From WHTI01 sp963756365 (GTDB lineage Bacteria; Actinomycetota; CADDZG01; WHSQ01): a stretch of DNA of 64,000 nucleotides. The position numbers were made by a program, and so were the translations under genes. Location: assembly GCA_963756365.1 (NCBI GenBank), contig CAVWNF010000003.1, positions 1,302,001 to 1,366,000 on the forward strand, given 5' to 3'. Of this stretch, positions 56,202-64,000 are shown piece by piece; position 1 is the stretch's first letter, and each line of letters starts with the position of its first letter. The notes below the pieces were generated by a model that was not told the DNA's origin, searched no databases, and was given only the letters and a program-made list of their open reading frames with translations.

Positions 56202-57352
56202 CGGATACCTCCTTGATGACGTCGACGGCTCTGTCGATCTCTTCGTCGGTGATGATCAGCGGAGGGAGAAGCCTCACGATGTCGTCCCCGATGTCGTTCA
56301 CAAGGACCCCCCGCTCGAAGCAGCGCTGGGCTACCAGGTGGGCGGACCCCTCGATGACGATGGCCACCATCAGGCCCTTCCCCCTGACCGAGGCTCCGCT
56401 CGGGATGACGGACTCGAGTCCTTTCATCAGCCGCTCTCCTGCTTCTGCGGCCCGCTCGACCAGACCCTCGTGTTCGATCACTTCGATGACCGCCAGCGCC
56501 GCGGCACATTGGACCGGGCCCCCACCGAAGGTAGAGCCGTGGTCACCCGGAACGAGGGTCGGAGCGATCTCGGGGCTAGCGCTGCAGACGCCCATCGGGC
56601 AGGCCGCCGGCGACCGCCTTGCCGATCGTCATCACATCGGGGGTGATCGCGTCGTGCTCGTGCGCCCACCATGCCCCGGTGCGCCCCATGCCCGTCTGGA
56701 CCTCGTCAACGATCATCAGGGACGAGTACTCGTCGCACAGATCCCGCACGTCCTTCAGGTAGCCACTCGGGGGAACGACGACCCCGCCTTCACCTTGGAT
56801 CGGCTCGACGATCACCGCAGCGACCGCCGGCGACATCGCAGCCCGCAACGCGGCTACATCACCGAACGCAACGTGGGCGAACCCCTCAGGAAGAGGACGG
56901 AACGGAGCCTGTTTCGCGGGTTGACCGGTGGCGGCCAGGGCACCCATCGTGCGCCCGTGGAACCCCCCGTCGGTCGCGATCACCGTCGTCTTGTCATCTC
57001 CACCAGCGGAACGACCCCACTTGCGCGCCACCTTGAGCGCGCACTCGACCGCCTCGGTTCCACTGTTGGCGAAGAACGAGACCATCCCAGAGCTCAGGTC
57101 AGCGATCTTCTCGGCCAGCTCGCCTTGGGGGCCAGATAGATAGAGGTTCGAGGTGTGCACGAGCCTGCCTGCTTGGGCGACGATCGCCTCGGTCACCTTC
57201 GGGTGGCAGTGGCCGACACCTTGCACGGCAAGCCCACCGAGCAGATCCAAGTAGCGGTTGCCGTCTGTATCGGTGAGCCACACTCCGCTGCCCGATACGA
57301 ACTCGACCGGTAGCCGTTTGTACGTCTTCATGACGTGGGCCGTCTTCATCAT
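56191..57352 (-). pseudogene. argD: Acetylornithine aminotransferase, one frame break
   Basis: Pyridoxal-phosphate enzyme of class III. First frame (57352-56600): FANSGTEAVECALKVARKWG, VIVEPIQGEGGVVVPPSGYL, MIVDEVQTGMGRTG and IGKAVAGGLP with the PLP lysine. Second frame (from 56596): MGVCSASPEIAPTLVPGDHG and STFGGGPVQCAAALAVIEV. Reading CCCG as CCG at 56597-56599 joins them as GGLPMGVCSAS, exactly the family sequence. ATG at 57352 overlaps the argB stop (ATGA). All catalytic residues are preserved, so true decay is unlikely. Confidence 0.88.
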
Positions 57353-58213
57353 CGACCCCCGGTTACCTGAGTGCCCACCCCTTCGTCGGTGAACACCTCC
57401 AGAAGCAGCGCGTGCTCGACGCGCCCGTCGAGGATGTGAGCCTTGCGAACCCCGCCTTCGATCGCGGACACGATGGAGCGGGCCTTCGGCCTCATGCCCG
57501 CCGACAACCCCGGTATGAGGTCGGCTAGTTCGTCGGCGGTCAGTTCGGAGATCAAAGAACCAGCCTCGCCGAGGTCCGCGTACAGACCTTCGACGTTCGT
57601 CAGGTAGACGAGCTTGTCGGCGGTGAGCGCTGCTGCTATCGCGCCGGCAGCAGCATCGGCATTCACATTCAAAGCACGACCGTCGGCGTCCGGGGCGATC
57701 GACGCTACGACCGGCGTGAAGTTCGCGCCCAGGAGAGTATTGAGGAGATCGGCATCCACGGCGGTGATGGCGCCGACCATCCCGATGTCTTCTCCTCCGT
57801 CGCCGGTCGTCACCTGTGCGGTAAGGAGTGAGCCGTCGGTGCCATTGAGTCCCACGGGTGACAAGCCAGCCGAGCGTAGGTGCCCGGTCAGCTCGAAGTT
57901 GATCTGTCCGACCAGGACACCTTTGACGATGTCGAACGAAGCCTCATCGGTCACCCGGAGTCCACCCACGAATACCGGCTCGATACCGGCGGCGTCCATC
58001 GCGCGGGAAACCTGAGGGCCGCCACCGTGGACGACCACCAATCTCATCCCAACGAGTGCGAGGAGAGCCAGATCTGACGCGACCGAACCTGCTTGTTTGG
58101 GGTCCTCGAGGGCTTCACCACCGATCTTGACCACGACGGTCGCCCCGTGGTGCTCCCTTATCCACGGGAAGAGCCTCGGCGAGGACGTGGGTCTTGGCCG
58201 CGATCTGCTCCAT
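57349..58213 (-). pseudogene. argB: Acetylglutamate kinase, frame break near the 5' end
   Basis: The main frame (to 58134) has VVKIGGEAL, LVVVHGGGPQVSRAMDAAGI, NADAAAGAIAAALTADKLVY and GGVRKAHILDGRVEHALLLE, all typical of ArgB. The expected first ~25 residues lie in another frame: ATG 58213 gives MEQIAAKTHVLAEALP, and skipping one C at 58166-58168 continues as WIREHHGATVVVKIGG, as in other ArgB proteins. ATG shares its A with the argJ TGA. Phosphorylates N-acetylglutamate; usually arginine-feedback-inhibited. Confidence 0.88.
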
Positions 58214-59348
58214 CACGTGGTCCCGAACGCGTTGAGCTTCACGTAATCGGGTGAGAGGTCGCATGCAAGCACGGTCGCGTGTCCAGGTCCCGATCCGACC
58301 GCGCAGGCGACGGTGACGTCCCCTTCCATCTCAGCAGACGCGTCATTCATCGAGCCGGTTGGCTCACCATTCTCGAAAACCGGAACGCTCCCTATCGAGA
58401 CGCTTAGTTCGGCTAGTTGAAGTTCGCGATCGACCGAACCCATGGCGGAGAGGACCCTCCCCCAATTGGGATCGGCCCCGTGGACCGCGGCGCGCCACAG
58501 ATCGGAAGCCGCTACCGCCTTACCGAGGTCCGCCGCGTGAGACTCGTCGCGAGCGCCGAACACGTCGATCGTGACCAGCCTCGTGCCACCCTCGGCGTCC
58601 CGGACGATCTTCTCTGCCAAGGTCGCACACACATCCTCGACCTGAGCCGCGAACAGCGCCGGATCGACCGGGTCTCCACGTCCGGTCGAGAAGATGTACA
58701 CCGAATCGTTGGTCGATTCGCACGCGTCGATCGAGATCCGATTGAACGTGCGGTTCACCGCCGTTCTGAGAACCTGAAGCAACTCCGCGTTGGCCAGGGG
58801 AACGTCGGTGGCGAGGAACGCGAGCATCGTCGCCATGTTGGGAGCGATCATCGCTGCCCCCTTCGCGACCCCCACCACCCTGCCTCGCTCGGCCAGTTTC
58901 ACTTCCGAGTCCGTCGTTCTGATCGCGTGGAAGAACGACTCCATGTCGTCGGTCAAGTGATCCACGGCATCCGGCAACGACGCGGTGATCTTGTCGACCG
59001 GGAGAGGGATACCGATCGGGCCTGTCGATGACACGAGGACCTCGTCCGCACCGATCCCGATGCTCTCTGCGGCGGCAGCTGCGGTGAGTTGCACGGACCG
59101 CGTGATCACCGTCGACGCCGGTGCAGGCGTTCGCGTTCCCGCTGTTGACCACGACGACAACGCACCTGGTCAGAGAGGCGAGCTCGCGACCAGTGGACCG
59201 GTGCCGCCGCGGCCGCGTTCTGTGTGAACACACCCGCCCACGCCAACGGTGCGTCTGAGATGAGAACCCCCAGGTCCGGGCGTCCGCTGCGTTTGATCCC
59301 GCACGATAGAGACGCTCCCCGGATACCTTCCGGCCACTTCATGGCCAC
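58213..59348 (-). pseudogene. argJ: Glutamate N-acetyltransferase/amino-acid acetyltransferase, two frame breaks
   Basis: Bifunctional ornithine acetyltransferase recycling the acetyl group. Three frames: from ATG 59348 (GVFTQNAAAAAPVHWS), then LASLTRCVVVVVNSGNANAC, then from ~59117 the rest, including VLVSSTGPIGIPLPVDKI, GVAKGAAMIAPNMATMLAFL (the self-cleavage K-G-[AS]-x-M site with nucleophilic threonine region) and SDLWRAAVHGADPNWGRVLS. Breaks are at ~59179-59190 and ~59117-59121 (ACCGGCG). Both correspond to one extra base. The remaining 300 codons are open and conserved. Confidence 0.87.
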
Positions 59349-60298
59349 ACCCCTATGGCCGAGAGACCGAGCGACTCATCGAGGCCGAGGGCCAGGTTCG
59401 CGTTCTGAAGTGCCTGTCCGGCCGCACCCTTCCCAAGGTTGTCGATGGCGCAGGAGACGATCAGGAACCCAGCTCGCTCATCGACCCGCGCTGCCACGAC
59501 TGCTCCGTTCGACCCAGTGACCGCCTTCGTTTCGGGCCACCCTTCGATGACCCGCACGAAGGTTTCGTCTGCGTACGCAGCGGTCGAGGACACCGTGCGC
59601 CTCGGCATCGGTCAGCGAACGAGCCAGCGGAGCACGGGCGGTAACGAGGAGCCCGCGCGGCATCGGGGCCAGGTGCGGGGTGAAGGAAACCCTGAACTCG
59701 GTCCCCCACGCTCCGAGTCCTCTCTCGATCTCGGGGACGTGACGGTGGGAGGTCGTCCCGTACGCGCCTATGGACGCGCCGAGGTGAGCCATCGAGAACA
59801 GCCTCATCTGACTTCCTGCCCGGCCCCCGAGACTCCGGATATCGCATCGATGACCACCGGGCCACCGATGAGGCCCTCCCGCCGCGAACGGGATCAGGCC
59901 GAGGAGCGATGCGGTCGGATAGCAGCCGGGGTTGGCGATCCTCGACGCATCCGCGACGACGATCACGTGAGTGTTCGGTTAGCCCGTAGCACCACCCTGG
60001 GTCGCCTCGATGCTCATCCGAGAGATCGATGACCAGTGCCGACTCGGGTTCGCCGATCTGTCCGAGGGCCCCCGACGGCAGGCACGAGAAGAGGATCTCG
60101 GGCTGGGCGGCCACGACCTCATCCGCGGAGCAGAATGAGCCCACCGCCAGATGGGGATGTCGAAGCGACACGCTCTCCCCCGCGGCACGCTCGGCGCCCG
60201 GCGGCGACCACATCGATCCCGGGATGCCCGGCGAGCAGCCTGAGGAGTTCCCCTCCGCTGTATCCTGATGCGCCCAGTACGCCTGCCGTATAGCCCAT
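59339..60298 (-). pseudogene. argC: N-acetyl-gamma-glutamyl-phosphate reductase, six frame breaks
   Basis: A full ArgC can be followed across frames: GVLGASGYSGGELLRLLAGH, ERAAGESVSLRHPHLAVGSF, LFSCLPSGA, then IANPGCYPTASLLGLIPFAA (catalytic cysteine), GGPVVIDAISGVSGAGR, HRHVPEIERGLG and VSFTPHLAPMPRGLLVTARA, and finally FVRVIEGWPETKAVTGSNGA to the stop. Breaks lie near 60194, 59965, 59875, 59820, 59801 and 59582, each needing removal of one base. No premature stop occurs inside the correct frame and no motif is lost. First gene of the operon; ATG at 60298 is probably leaderless. Overlaps argJ by 10 nt. Confidence 0.85.
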
Positions 60299-60305
60299 GC
60301 CTGCA

Positions 60306-60334
60306 ATATTATGCATATTCATGCATAGATGCAA
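60306..60334 (-). promoter_or_regulatory. arg operon promoter with embedded ARG box
   Basis: On the minus strand TTGCAT (-35, 60334-60329) and TAATAT (-10, 60311-60306) are 17 bp apart. The spacer is filled by the palindrome ATGCATGAATATGCAT (60311-60326), which matches the ARG-box pattern (TGAAT-type core with TGCAT arms). The start of transcription falls at 60298-60299, on the argC ATG, so the mRNA is leaderless. ArgR bound there would cover the whole promoter. Confidence 0.7.
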
Positions 60335-60340
60335 ACCGGT

Positions 60341-60855
60341 CTACTCCGCCCGCGGCTCCTGGTAGGTCTTGCGTCGGAACACGTCGGTCGCCAGCGACGC
60401 CACCCTATCGAGGATCACCAAACCATCGAGATGATCGATCTCATGCTGGAAGGCACGAGCCTCGAACGCATCCGTCTCGACGATGAGGAGGGTCCCATCG
60501 GGGTCCCGTCCCTCGACGACCACCTTCTTGTTGCGGACGACGTTCGCAGTGAGGTCGGGCACGCTCATGCAGCCCTCCCGACCGACCTCCCTGCCTGATG
60601 CCTCAACGATGCGGGGATCGAACATGATCACCAGACCGTGGCGAGGTCTTGGTCTTGGGGTGTCCGAGACGTCAAGGACGAATACCGCGGCGGGAGACAC
60701 CGATCTGGGGAGCGGCGAGCCCCACGCAACCGGGGGACGCCCTCATCGTGTCGATCAGGTCGGCCACCAGAGCTTTCGTCGCGGTGCTCGCCGACCTCCT
60801 CGGCAGTTCGTTTGAGCACCCCTTCCGGGATCCTCAGAACATCGCGGATCGGCAC
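60341..60855 (-). pseudogene. def: Peptide deformylase, two frame breaks
   Basis: Removes the formyl group from nascent N-termini. GTG 60855 gives PIRDVLRIPEGVLKRTAEEV; a second frame ALVADLIDTMRASPGCVGLA then APQIGV (motif I, normally GxGLAAxQ; here GCVGLAAPQ); the third frame FVLDVSDT, GREGCMSVPD (EGCLS motif) and FQHEIDHLDG (QHExDH metal motif). Breaks near 60776-60786 and 60684-60692, each one extra base. Metal ligands Cys-His-His and Glu are all present. Lies just upstream of the arg promoter. Confidence 0.87.
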
Positions 60856-60858
60856 GGC

Positions 60859-61380
60859 TCAGAGAACGTCGGTTTCGATCGGGTGCACGCTCACCTCGAC
60901 CCCGATCTCCGCAGCGACCTCTTTGAGGGCGGAGGTCGGATCGTCCGTGGCGGCGACCTCCATCATCACGGCGTACACGGGCTGGTCCGGCTCTCCGATG
61001 ACGCGCGAGGTCAGGTCCGTCACGTTGGCGCCGGCCTCCTCTAAGGCTTTGGAGATGCGGTAGACGATGCCCGGCTGATCCGCTCCGTACACGGACACCA
61101 TGTGGGTTGGTTCGTCGTACTCGATCGCCGCTTCTTCGACCGGACGGACGTCAACCGTCACGCCCAGTTGTTGACCCGCACCTCTCAACCCGTCCTCGAG
61201 CTCCTCTTGAGACGACCCCGAGGTGACGACCAGCATCATCGAGAAATGACCTCTGAGGATCGTGGAGGTTGCGTCTTCGAGATTGCAATCCGCCTCGTAC
61301 AGGGCCTTCGTGATGCCTGCAACGATGCCGGGCCGATCGTTTCCGATGATGGTTACTGCAAACAGGTCGCGTGCGCTCAT
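60859..61380 (-). CDS. Tandem ACT-domain protein, GcvR type
   Basis: 173 aa made of two ACT domains: LFAVTIIGNDRPGIVAGITK (residues ~6-25) and HMVSVYGADQPGIVYRISKA (~92-111), each with the glycine loop that binds amino acids. Similar to GcvR-like regulators of glycine cleavage or to formyltransferase-associated ACT proteins. No DNA-binding domain, so regulation would be by protein contact. Ends 3 nt before def starts. Confidence 0.82.
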   Translation of the reverse strand: MSARDLFAVTIIGNDRPGIVAGITKALYEADCNLEDATSTILRGHFSMMLVVTSGSSQEELEDGLRGAGQQLGVTVDVRPVEEAAIEYDEPTHMVSVYGADQPGIVYRISKALEEAGANVTDLTSRVIGEPDQPVYAVMMEVAATDDPTSALKEVAAEIGVEVSVHPIETDVL

Positions 61381-61393
61381 CCGCGCAGGCTAC

Positions 61394-61801
61394 TCAACTT
61401 CGCGGCCCATGGACTATCACTCGATGCGCCTTCAGAGTGAAGATGACCCGATTGTCGTCGGGGCCGTCGTACGGGTAGCTGTCGAGGCCCTGGTACTTCC
61501 CTGCCAGCTTGTGGATCAGGGTCTTGTCGGGATCGTCGGTGATCTCGACCGTCCCGCGGATCTCGACGAAGCGGTAGGCGTTGTCCGGATCCAGGATCGA
61601 GACAGCGACCCTCGGATCGCGCATCACGTTGGCGAACTTCTGTCGCTCCTTCGTGTGCGAGATCAGTAGATCCTCACCGTCGTAGTCGTACCAGACCGGC
61701 GACGTTTGAGGGGCGCCATCGGGCCCGATCGTCGCCATATGAGCGAAGCCCTTCTTGTCCATGATGTCGGTGAACCCATCTGGCACTTTCTCTGTCTTCA
61801 C
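61394..61801 (-). CDS. PPOX-class flavin/F420-dependent oxidoreductase
   Basis: 135 aa split-barrel protein. HMATIGPDGAPQTSPVWYDY and LLISHTKERQKFANVMRDPR are typical of the F420/FMN-binding pyridoxamine-5'-phosphate-oxidase-like family of actinobacteria, and AYRFVEIRGTVEITDDPDK follows. Cofactor preference (F420 or FMN) and substrate are not determinable by eye. Monocistronic. Confidence 0.85.
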   Translation of the reverse strand: MKTEKVPDGFTDIMDKKGFAHMATIGPDGAPQTSPVWYDYDGEDLLISHTKERQKFANVMRDPRVAVSILDPDNAYRFVEIRGTVEITDDPDKTLIHKLAGKYQGLDSYPYDGPDDNRVIFTLKAHRVIVHGPRS

Positions 61802-61881
61802 AAGCGAACCTTTCTCTCATCGTTAGCCATCTACTGAGGACCTACCCTCCCGCGCACACGGGTCTAACACTTGGGCGGGGT

Positions 61882-62970
61882 CTAGTTCGAAACCGAACCC
61901 CAGATGCCCCATGCTCCAGCGGACCTCCCCGCATAGAACGCCACTATCTTGCCGATCGCTCCGTCGTAGCCACGCTGCATGATGCCAACCTTCACACTGC
62001 GGTCGGCGACCTCCCGGCCACACGAGCGAACCAGGTCTGGGTCGGACGCCCCGGACGACAATTGGATAACACCCAGGCCAGTGGCTGTTTGGTGGTGGGG
62101 CCACCTCTCGGGTTTCCTTACCGTCTCCGAAGAGAGTTGCAGCGCTCGGATCGTCCGGTCGTAGCCGGTCTTGGCTAACGCGATATCGAACCGCATGGCT
62201 GCGTCCGAGGCACCTCCGTACCCCTCCGATCCCAGAACGTCGAGGTCCCGAAGGAAGGGGCACCATCCGGGAGCACCCAAACGAGCGAGGTCCGCCCGCG
62301 CATCGGACGGACCCGTGTTCTCCGGGACCTGGATCGTCACGGCATCGTCCACCGCGTCATCCCTATCGGCGAGTCGGATACCGCCCCACACCCCAGCGGA
62401 TACAACTGCCACGACGGTAGCGACCGCTGCGAAACGCGTCGCCCAGACGCGTCGTGAGATCGAGACATCGAAGGGTGGCTCATGTGCCGAGGCGACGGTG
62501 TGAGCCATGTCTTCTCGGGTCGGAGGGTCATCGAGCGACGCTCGTGCCCTGCCCAGCCACGCCTCCGATCCCGCCTGCGAGCAATCGAGGACCGTAGCCG
62601 ACGTGGCGGGGTCCATCTCGAGGTAGGTCGCGACGACGTAAGCCGCTCTCCTCCTGAAGCTCAGACGTCCAATTCCCTCGGACGGACTCCTACGCAGCGC
62701 CCGGAGTATCGCCCGACGTCTCGACGACCTGATCGTGGAGCGGATGCACCACACCTCGAGATCGTCGGCGCGTCTCAGATGCCGGAACTGGGCGATCGTT
62801 CGAACGTAGGTGCGGCGCGCAACGCGCGTTGCGGAACGCTCGTCACCGAGCAGAAGCAGGGCTACGCGGAATGACAGGGGATGAAGGCGCGTCCACATGT
62901 CCGGCACCCTTCGAGACCCCCCGACCGAGCCTTCGATATCGACACGTTGAAGCATGCTCGCTTCGCCCAC
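61882..62970 (-). CDS. ECF sigma-factor-like domain fused to membrane and extracytoplasmic domain
   Basis: 362 aa. Residues ~25-150 follow sigma-70 region 2/region 4 spacing (LHPLSFRVALLLLGDERSAT, YVRTIAQFRHLRRADDLEVW, RRAAYVVATYLEMDPATSAT), but the region 2.4 -10 contacts are poorly conserved. A transmembrane segment (AAVATVVAVVSAGVWGGIRL, ~residues 183-202) leads to a ~160-residue outer part with three cysteines. The gene starts at GTG 62970 with GAAGGTGATG upstream. Could be a membrane-tethered sigma-like regulator or a degenerate, non-DNA-binding derivative. Confidence 0.7.
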   Translation of the reverse strand: MGEASMLQRVDIEGSVGGSRRVPDMWTRLHPLSFRVALLLLGDERSATRVARRTYVRTIAQFRHLRRADDLEVWCIRSTIRSSRRRAILRALRRSPSEGIGRLSFRRRAAYVVATYLEMDPATSATVLDCSQAGSEAWLGRARASLDDPPTREDMAHTVASAHEPPFDVSISRRVWATRFAAVATVVAVVSAGVWGGIRLADRDDAVDDAVTIQVPENTGPSDARADLARLGAPGWCPFLRDLDVLGSEGYGGASDAAMRFDIALAKTGYDRTIRALQLSSETVRKPERWPHHQTATGLGVIQLSSGASDPDLVRSCGREVADRSVKVGIMQRGYDGAIGKIVAFYAGRSAGAWGIWGSVSN

Positions 62971-62996
62971 GACATCACCTTCTCACGCACCCCCGA

Positions 62997-63818
62997 TTAA
63001 GCGACCTGGAGAGATCTCCTCTCCCCGATCGCGATCCGCTCGAGTGGAAGGAACGCCAGCAAGCACATGATGTGAGGCAAGAAGATGATCGAGATCATCG
63101 AGAAGGTCATCACGTGGAAGGCCGCGGCTATCGCTAGCATCCCCAGCCCAACCCTGCCTCGCACGAGCAGCAGTGGCGACAGCAGCTCGAAGATCACGAT
63201 CAGGTACTGGGTGACGTGGAGGATCCATGGGTGGTCCAAGAGCGGCTGCGCGAGATCGGTACCTCTGCGGATCACGGCTCGCACGAGCGTGGCCCCGTTC
63301 ACCCATCCGACCCCACCGAAGCGGAGTTTCGCGAATGCCGCTAGGAAATAGGTGAGTACCGCGGCAAGCTGGATGCTGTGGACAGCGAACCCGGCGGCCT
63401 CGGTCGCGTCCTGATCTTTCCAGTGAGCCTTGCCGGCGGTCGGAAGCACGGCGAGCGCGACGAGGAACCCGAAGCGGTCGTGGTCGACCTTGCCGTATGA
63501 GAACGCGAACACCATCCACTGGAAGTAAAGGAGGAAAACGATCCACCCGGCGATCCGTGGGAGCCTGCCGCTCGCTGCGACGGCGGCCGCTGCGAGCATG
63601 ACCACCTCGACGAGACCCACGACGGTCGCGGTAGGTGTAGGCAGGGGGAGCAAGCGCCCGATCATCAACGGCTGATAGAGATCCCCTGGGACGTTCCCAT
63701 GCTGTGCAACCCACGATGTCGTGAGGAAGACATCTATGAAGATGAATGAGTAGAGGAACGTCCTCAGCCACGCGATGCGCGCGATCGGCACGGGAGCGAA
63801 CCACCACCCTTGGATCAC
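62997..63818 (-). CDS. HTTM-domain membrane protein (vitamin K carboxylase-like)
   Basis: 273 aa with about seven to eight transmembrane segments. ARIAWLRTFLYSFIFIDVFL, FGFLVALAVLPTAGKAHWKD and LTYFLAAFAKLRFGGVGWVN resemble the horizontally transferred transmembrane (HTTM) domain of vitamin K-dependent gamma-carboxylase relatives. Only the membrane domain is present. Function unknown. GTG at 63818 overlaps the upstream stop as GTGA. Confidence 0.78.
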   Translation of the reverse strand: MIQGWWFAPVPIARIAWLRTFLYSFIFIDVFLTTSWVAQHGNVPGDLYQPLMIGRLLPLPTPTATVVGLVEVVMLAAAAVAASGRLPRIAGWIVFLLYFQWMVFAFSYGKVDHDRFGFLVALAVLPTAGKAHWKDQDATEAAGFAVHSIQLAAVLTYFLAAFAKLRFGGVGWVNGATLVRAVIRRGTDLAQPLLDHPWILHVTQYLIVIFELLSPLLLVRGRVGLGMLAIAAAFHVMTFSMISIIFLPHIMCLLAFLPLERIAIGERRSLQVA

Positions 63819-64000
63819 GGACGTCTCCAGATCGCTACGAGAACCTCTTCCTCGCCAGCGGGGCGTCCGCCCTCGAGGTCTGTGGTTCTCCGGTACAGAT
63901 GTAGCTCCACCAAACGTGGCTCATCGGGAGTCATCTCCTCGCGGGCGAGCACCAGTTTCCCGAGAAGGTCGGTGTCCTCAACGAGTCTGTCGAACTGACC
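63815..64000 (-). CDS. C-terminal end of an unidentified protein, cut by window
   Basis: The open frame from the window edge ends LYRRTTDLEGGRPAGEEEVL...IWRRP and is translationally coupled (GTGA) to the HTTM gene. The visible 61 residues are charged and without membrane segments. In related actinobacteria an uncharacterised soluble or single-pass protein precedes HTTM genes; that identity is only a guess. Confidence 0.55.
   Translation of the reverse strand, partial: GQFDRLVEDTDLLGKLVLAREEMTPDEPRLVELHLYRRTTDLEGGRPAGEEEVLVAIWRRP

Noticed and set aside
58417..59031. 204-codon plus-strand frame opposite argJ, and similar long antisense frames (for example 13158-14075)
   Set aside because: They mirror the third-codon GC bias of real genes on the other strand and encode no recognisable domain.
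56191..60298. Genuine decay of the arginine operon (auxotrophy)
   Set aside because: All breaks have the same sign, reading frames between them are fully conserved, and argR, argG, argH and the ARG box are intact; sequence error fits better, though it is not proven.

Overview
The window is GC-rich chromosomal DNA from an actinobacterium (phylum Actinomycetota; class not resolved). The evidence is gene order: HAD phosphatase, Rv1693-like small protein, tlyA, nadK, recN, steA, steB/mctB, pyrG, xerD, parA-like, scpA, scpB and rluB all occur here, and they correspond to the Mycobacterium tuberculosis Rv1692-Rv1711 neighbourhood. F420-type PPOX enzymes, 4-base ATGA/GTGA gene overlaps, many GTG starts and several apparently leaderless promoters agree. 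No plasmid, prophage, IS element, CRISPR array or tRNA was found.

Layout. 1-4.6 kb (minus): aromatic amino acid genes aroH-tyrA-aroA and the condensin-loading genes scpA-scpB with rluB. 4.7-6.5 kb: trpS and a site-2 protease, divergent. 6.5-8.1 kb: a 1.6-kb AT-richer gene-free block carrying copies of a TTGTCGACAA-type palindrome. 8.1-9.4 kb: a ParA ATPase and a ribbon-helix-helix partner; the same 14-bp operator (ACTTGTCGACAAAT) sits upstream of parA and of scpA, and a variant precedes aroH. 9.5-26.6 kb (minus): deoB, a DksA-like factor, xerD, ald, pyrG, an envelope cluster (MraY-like protein, phosphatase/membrane protein, glycosyltransferase, MurJ, SteB, SteA), recN, nadK, tlyA and a phasin-like protein. 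26.7-38.3 kb: mixed metabolic and membrane genes (rhomboid, PfkB kinase, 5'-3' exonuclease, M28 peptidase, SDR, HAD phosphatase, glutaryl-CoA-type dehydrogenase, tryptophan dioxygenase). 38.5-44.9 kb (plus): a secreted membrane-anchored protein coupled to a complete branched-chain amino acid-type ABC transporter. 45-49.2 kb: lipid kinase, MBL hydrolase, TPR protein, PCD-VOC fusion. 49.3-53.1 kb (minus): 23S and 5S rRNA without a linked 16S gene. 53.2-60.3 kb (minus): arginine operon argC-J-B-D-R-G-H, lacking argF. 60.3-64 kb: def, an ACT regulator, a PPOX enzyme, a sigma-factor/membrane fusion and an HTTM membrane protein.

Most striking observation: the 23S rRNA gene is interrupted by a 322-nt group I intron (49929-50250), inserted after the U equivalent to E. 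coli U2500 in the peptidyl-transferase centre. P1, P2, P4, P5, P7, P8 and P9 pairings and the P, Q, R and S core elements can be drawn, and the architecture fits subgroup IA. It has no homing endonuclease.

Second: the ParA/RHH locus and its palindromes suggest a non-ParB partition or regulatory system tied to scpAB. Third: at least 16 frame breaks, all of the same sign (one extra base, or an equivalent change), interrupt otherwise intact conserved genes. Twelve lie between 56.6 and 60.8 kb in argC, argJ, argB, argD and def; the rest are in steA, the exonuclease and a DinB gene. Insertion-type sequencing error is the simplest explanation, but programmed or tolerated +1 frameshifting is not excluded by sequence alone.
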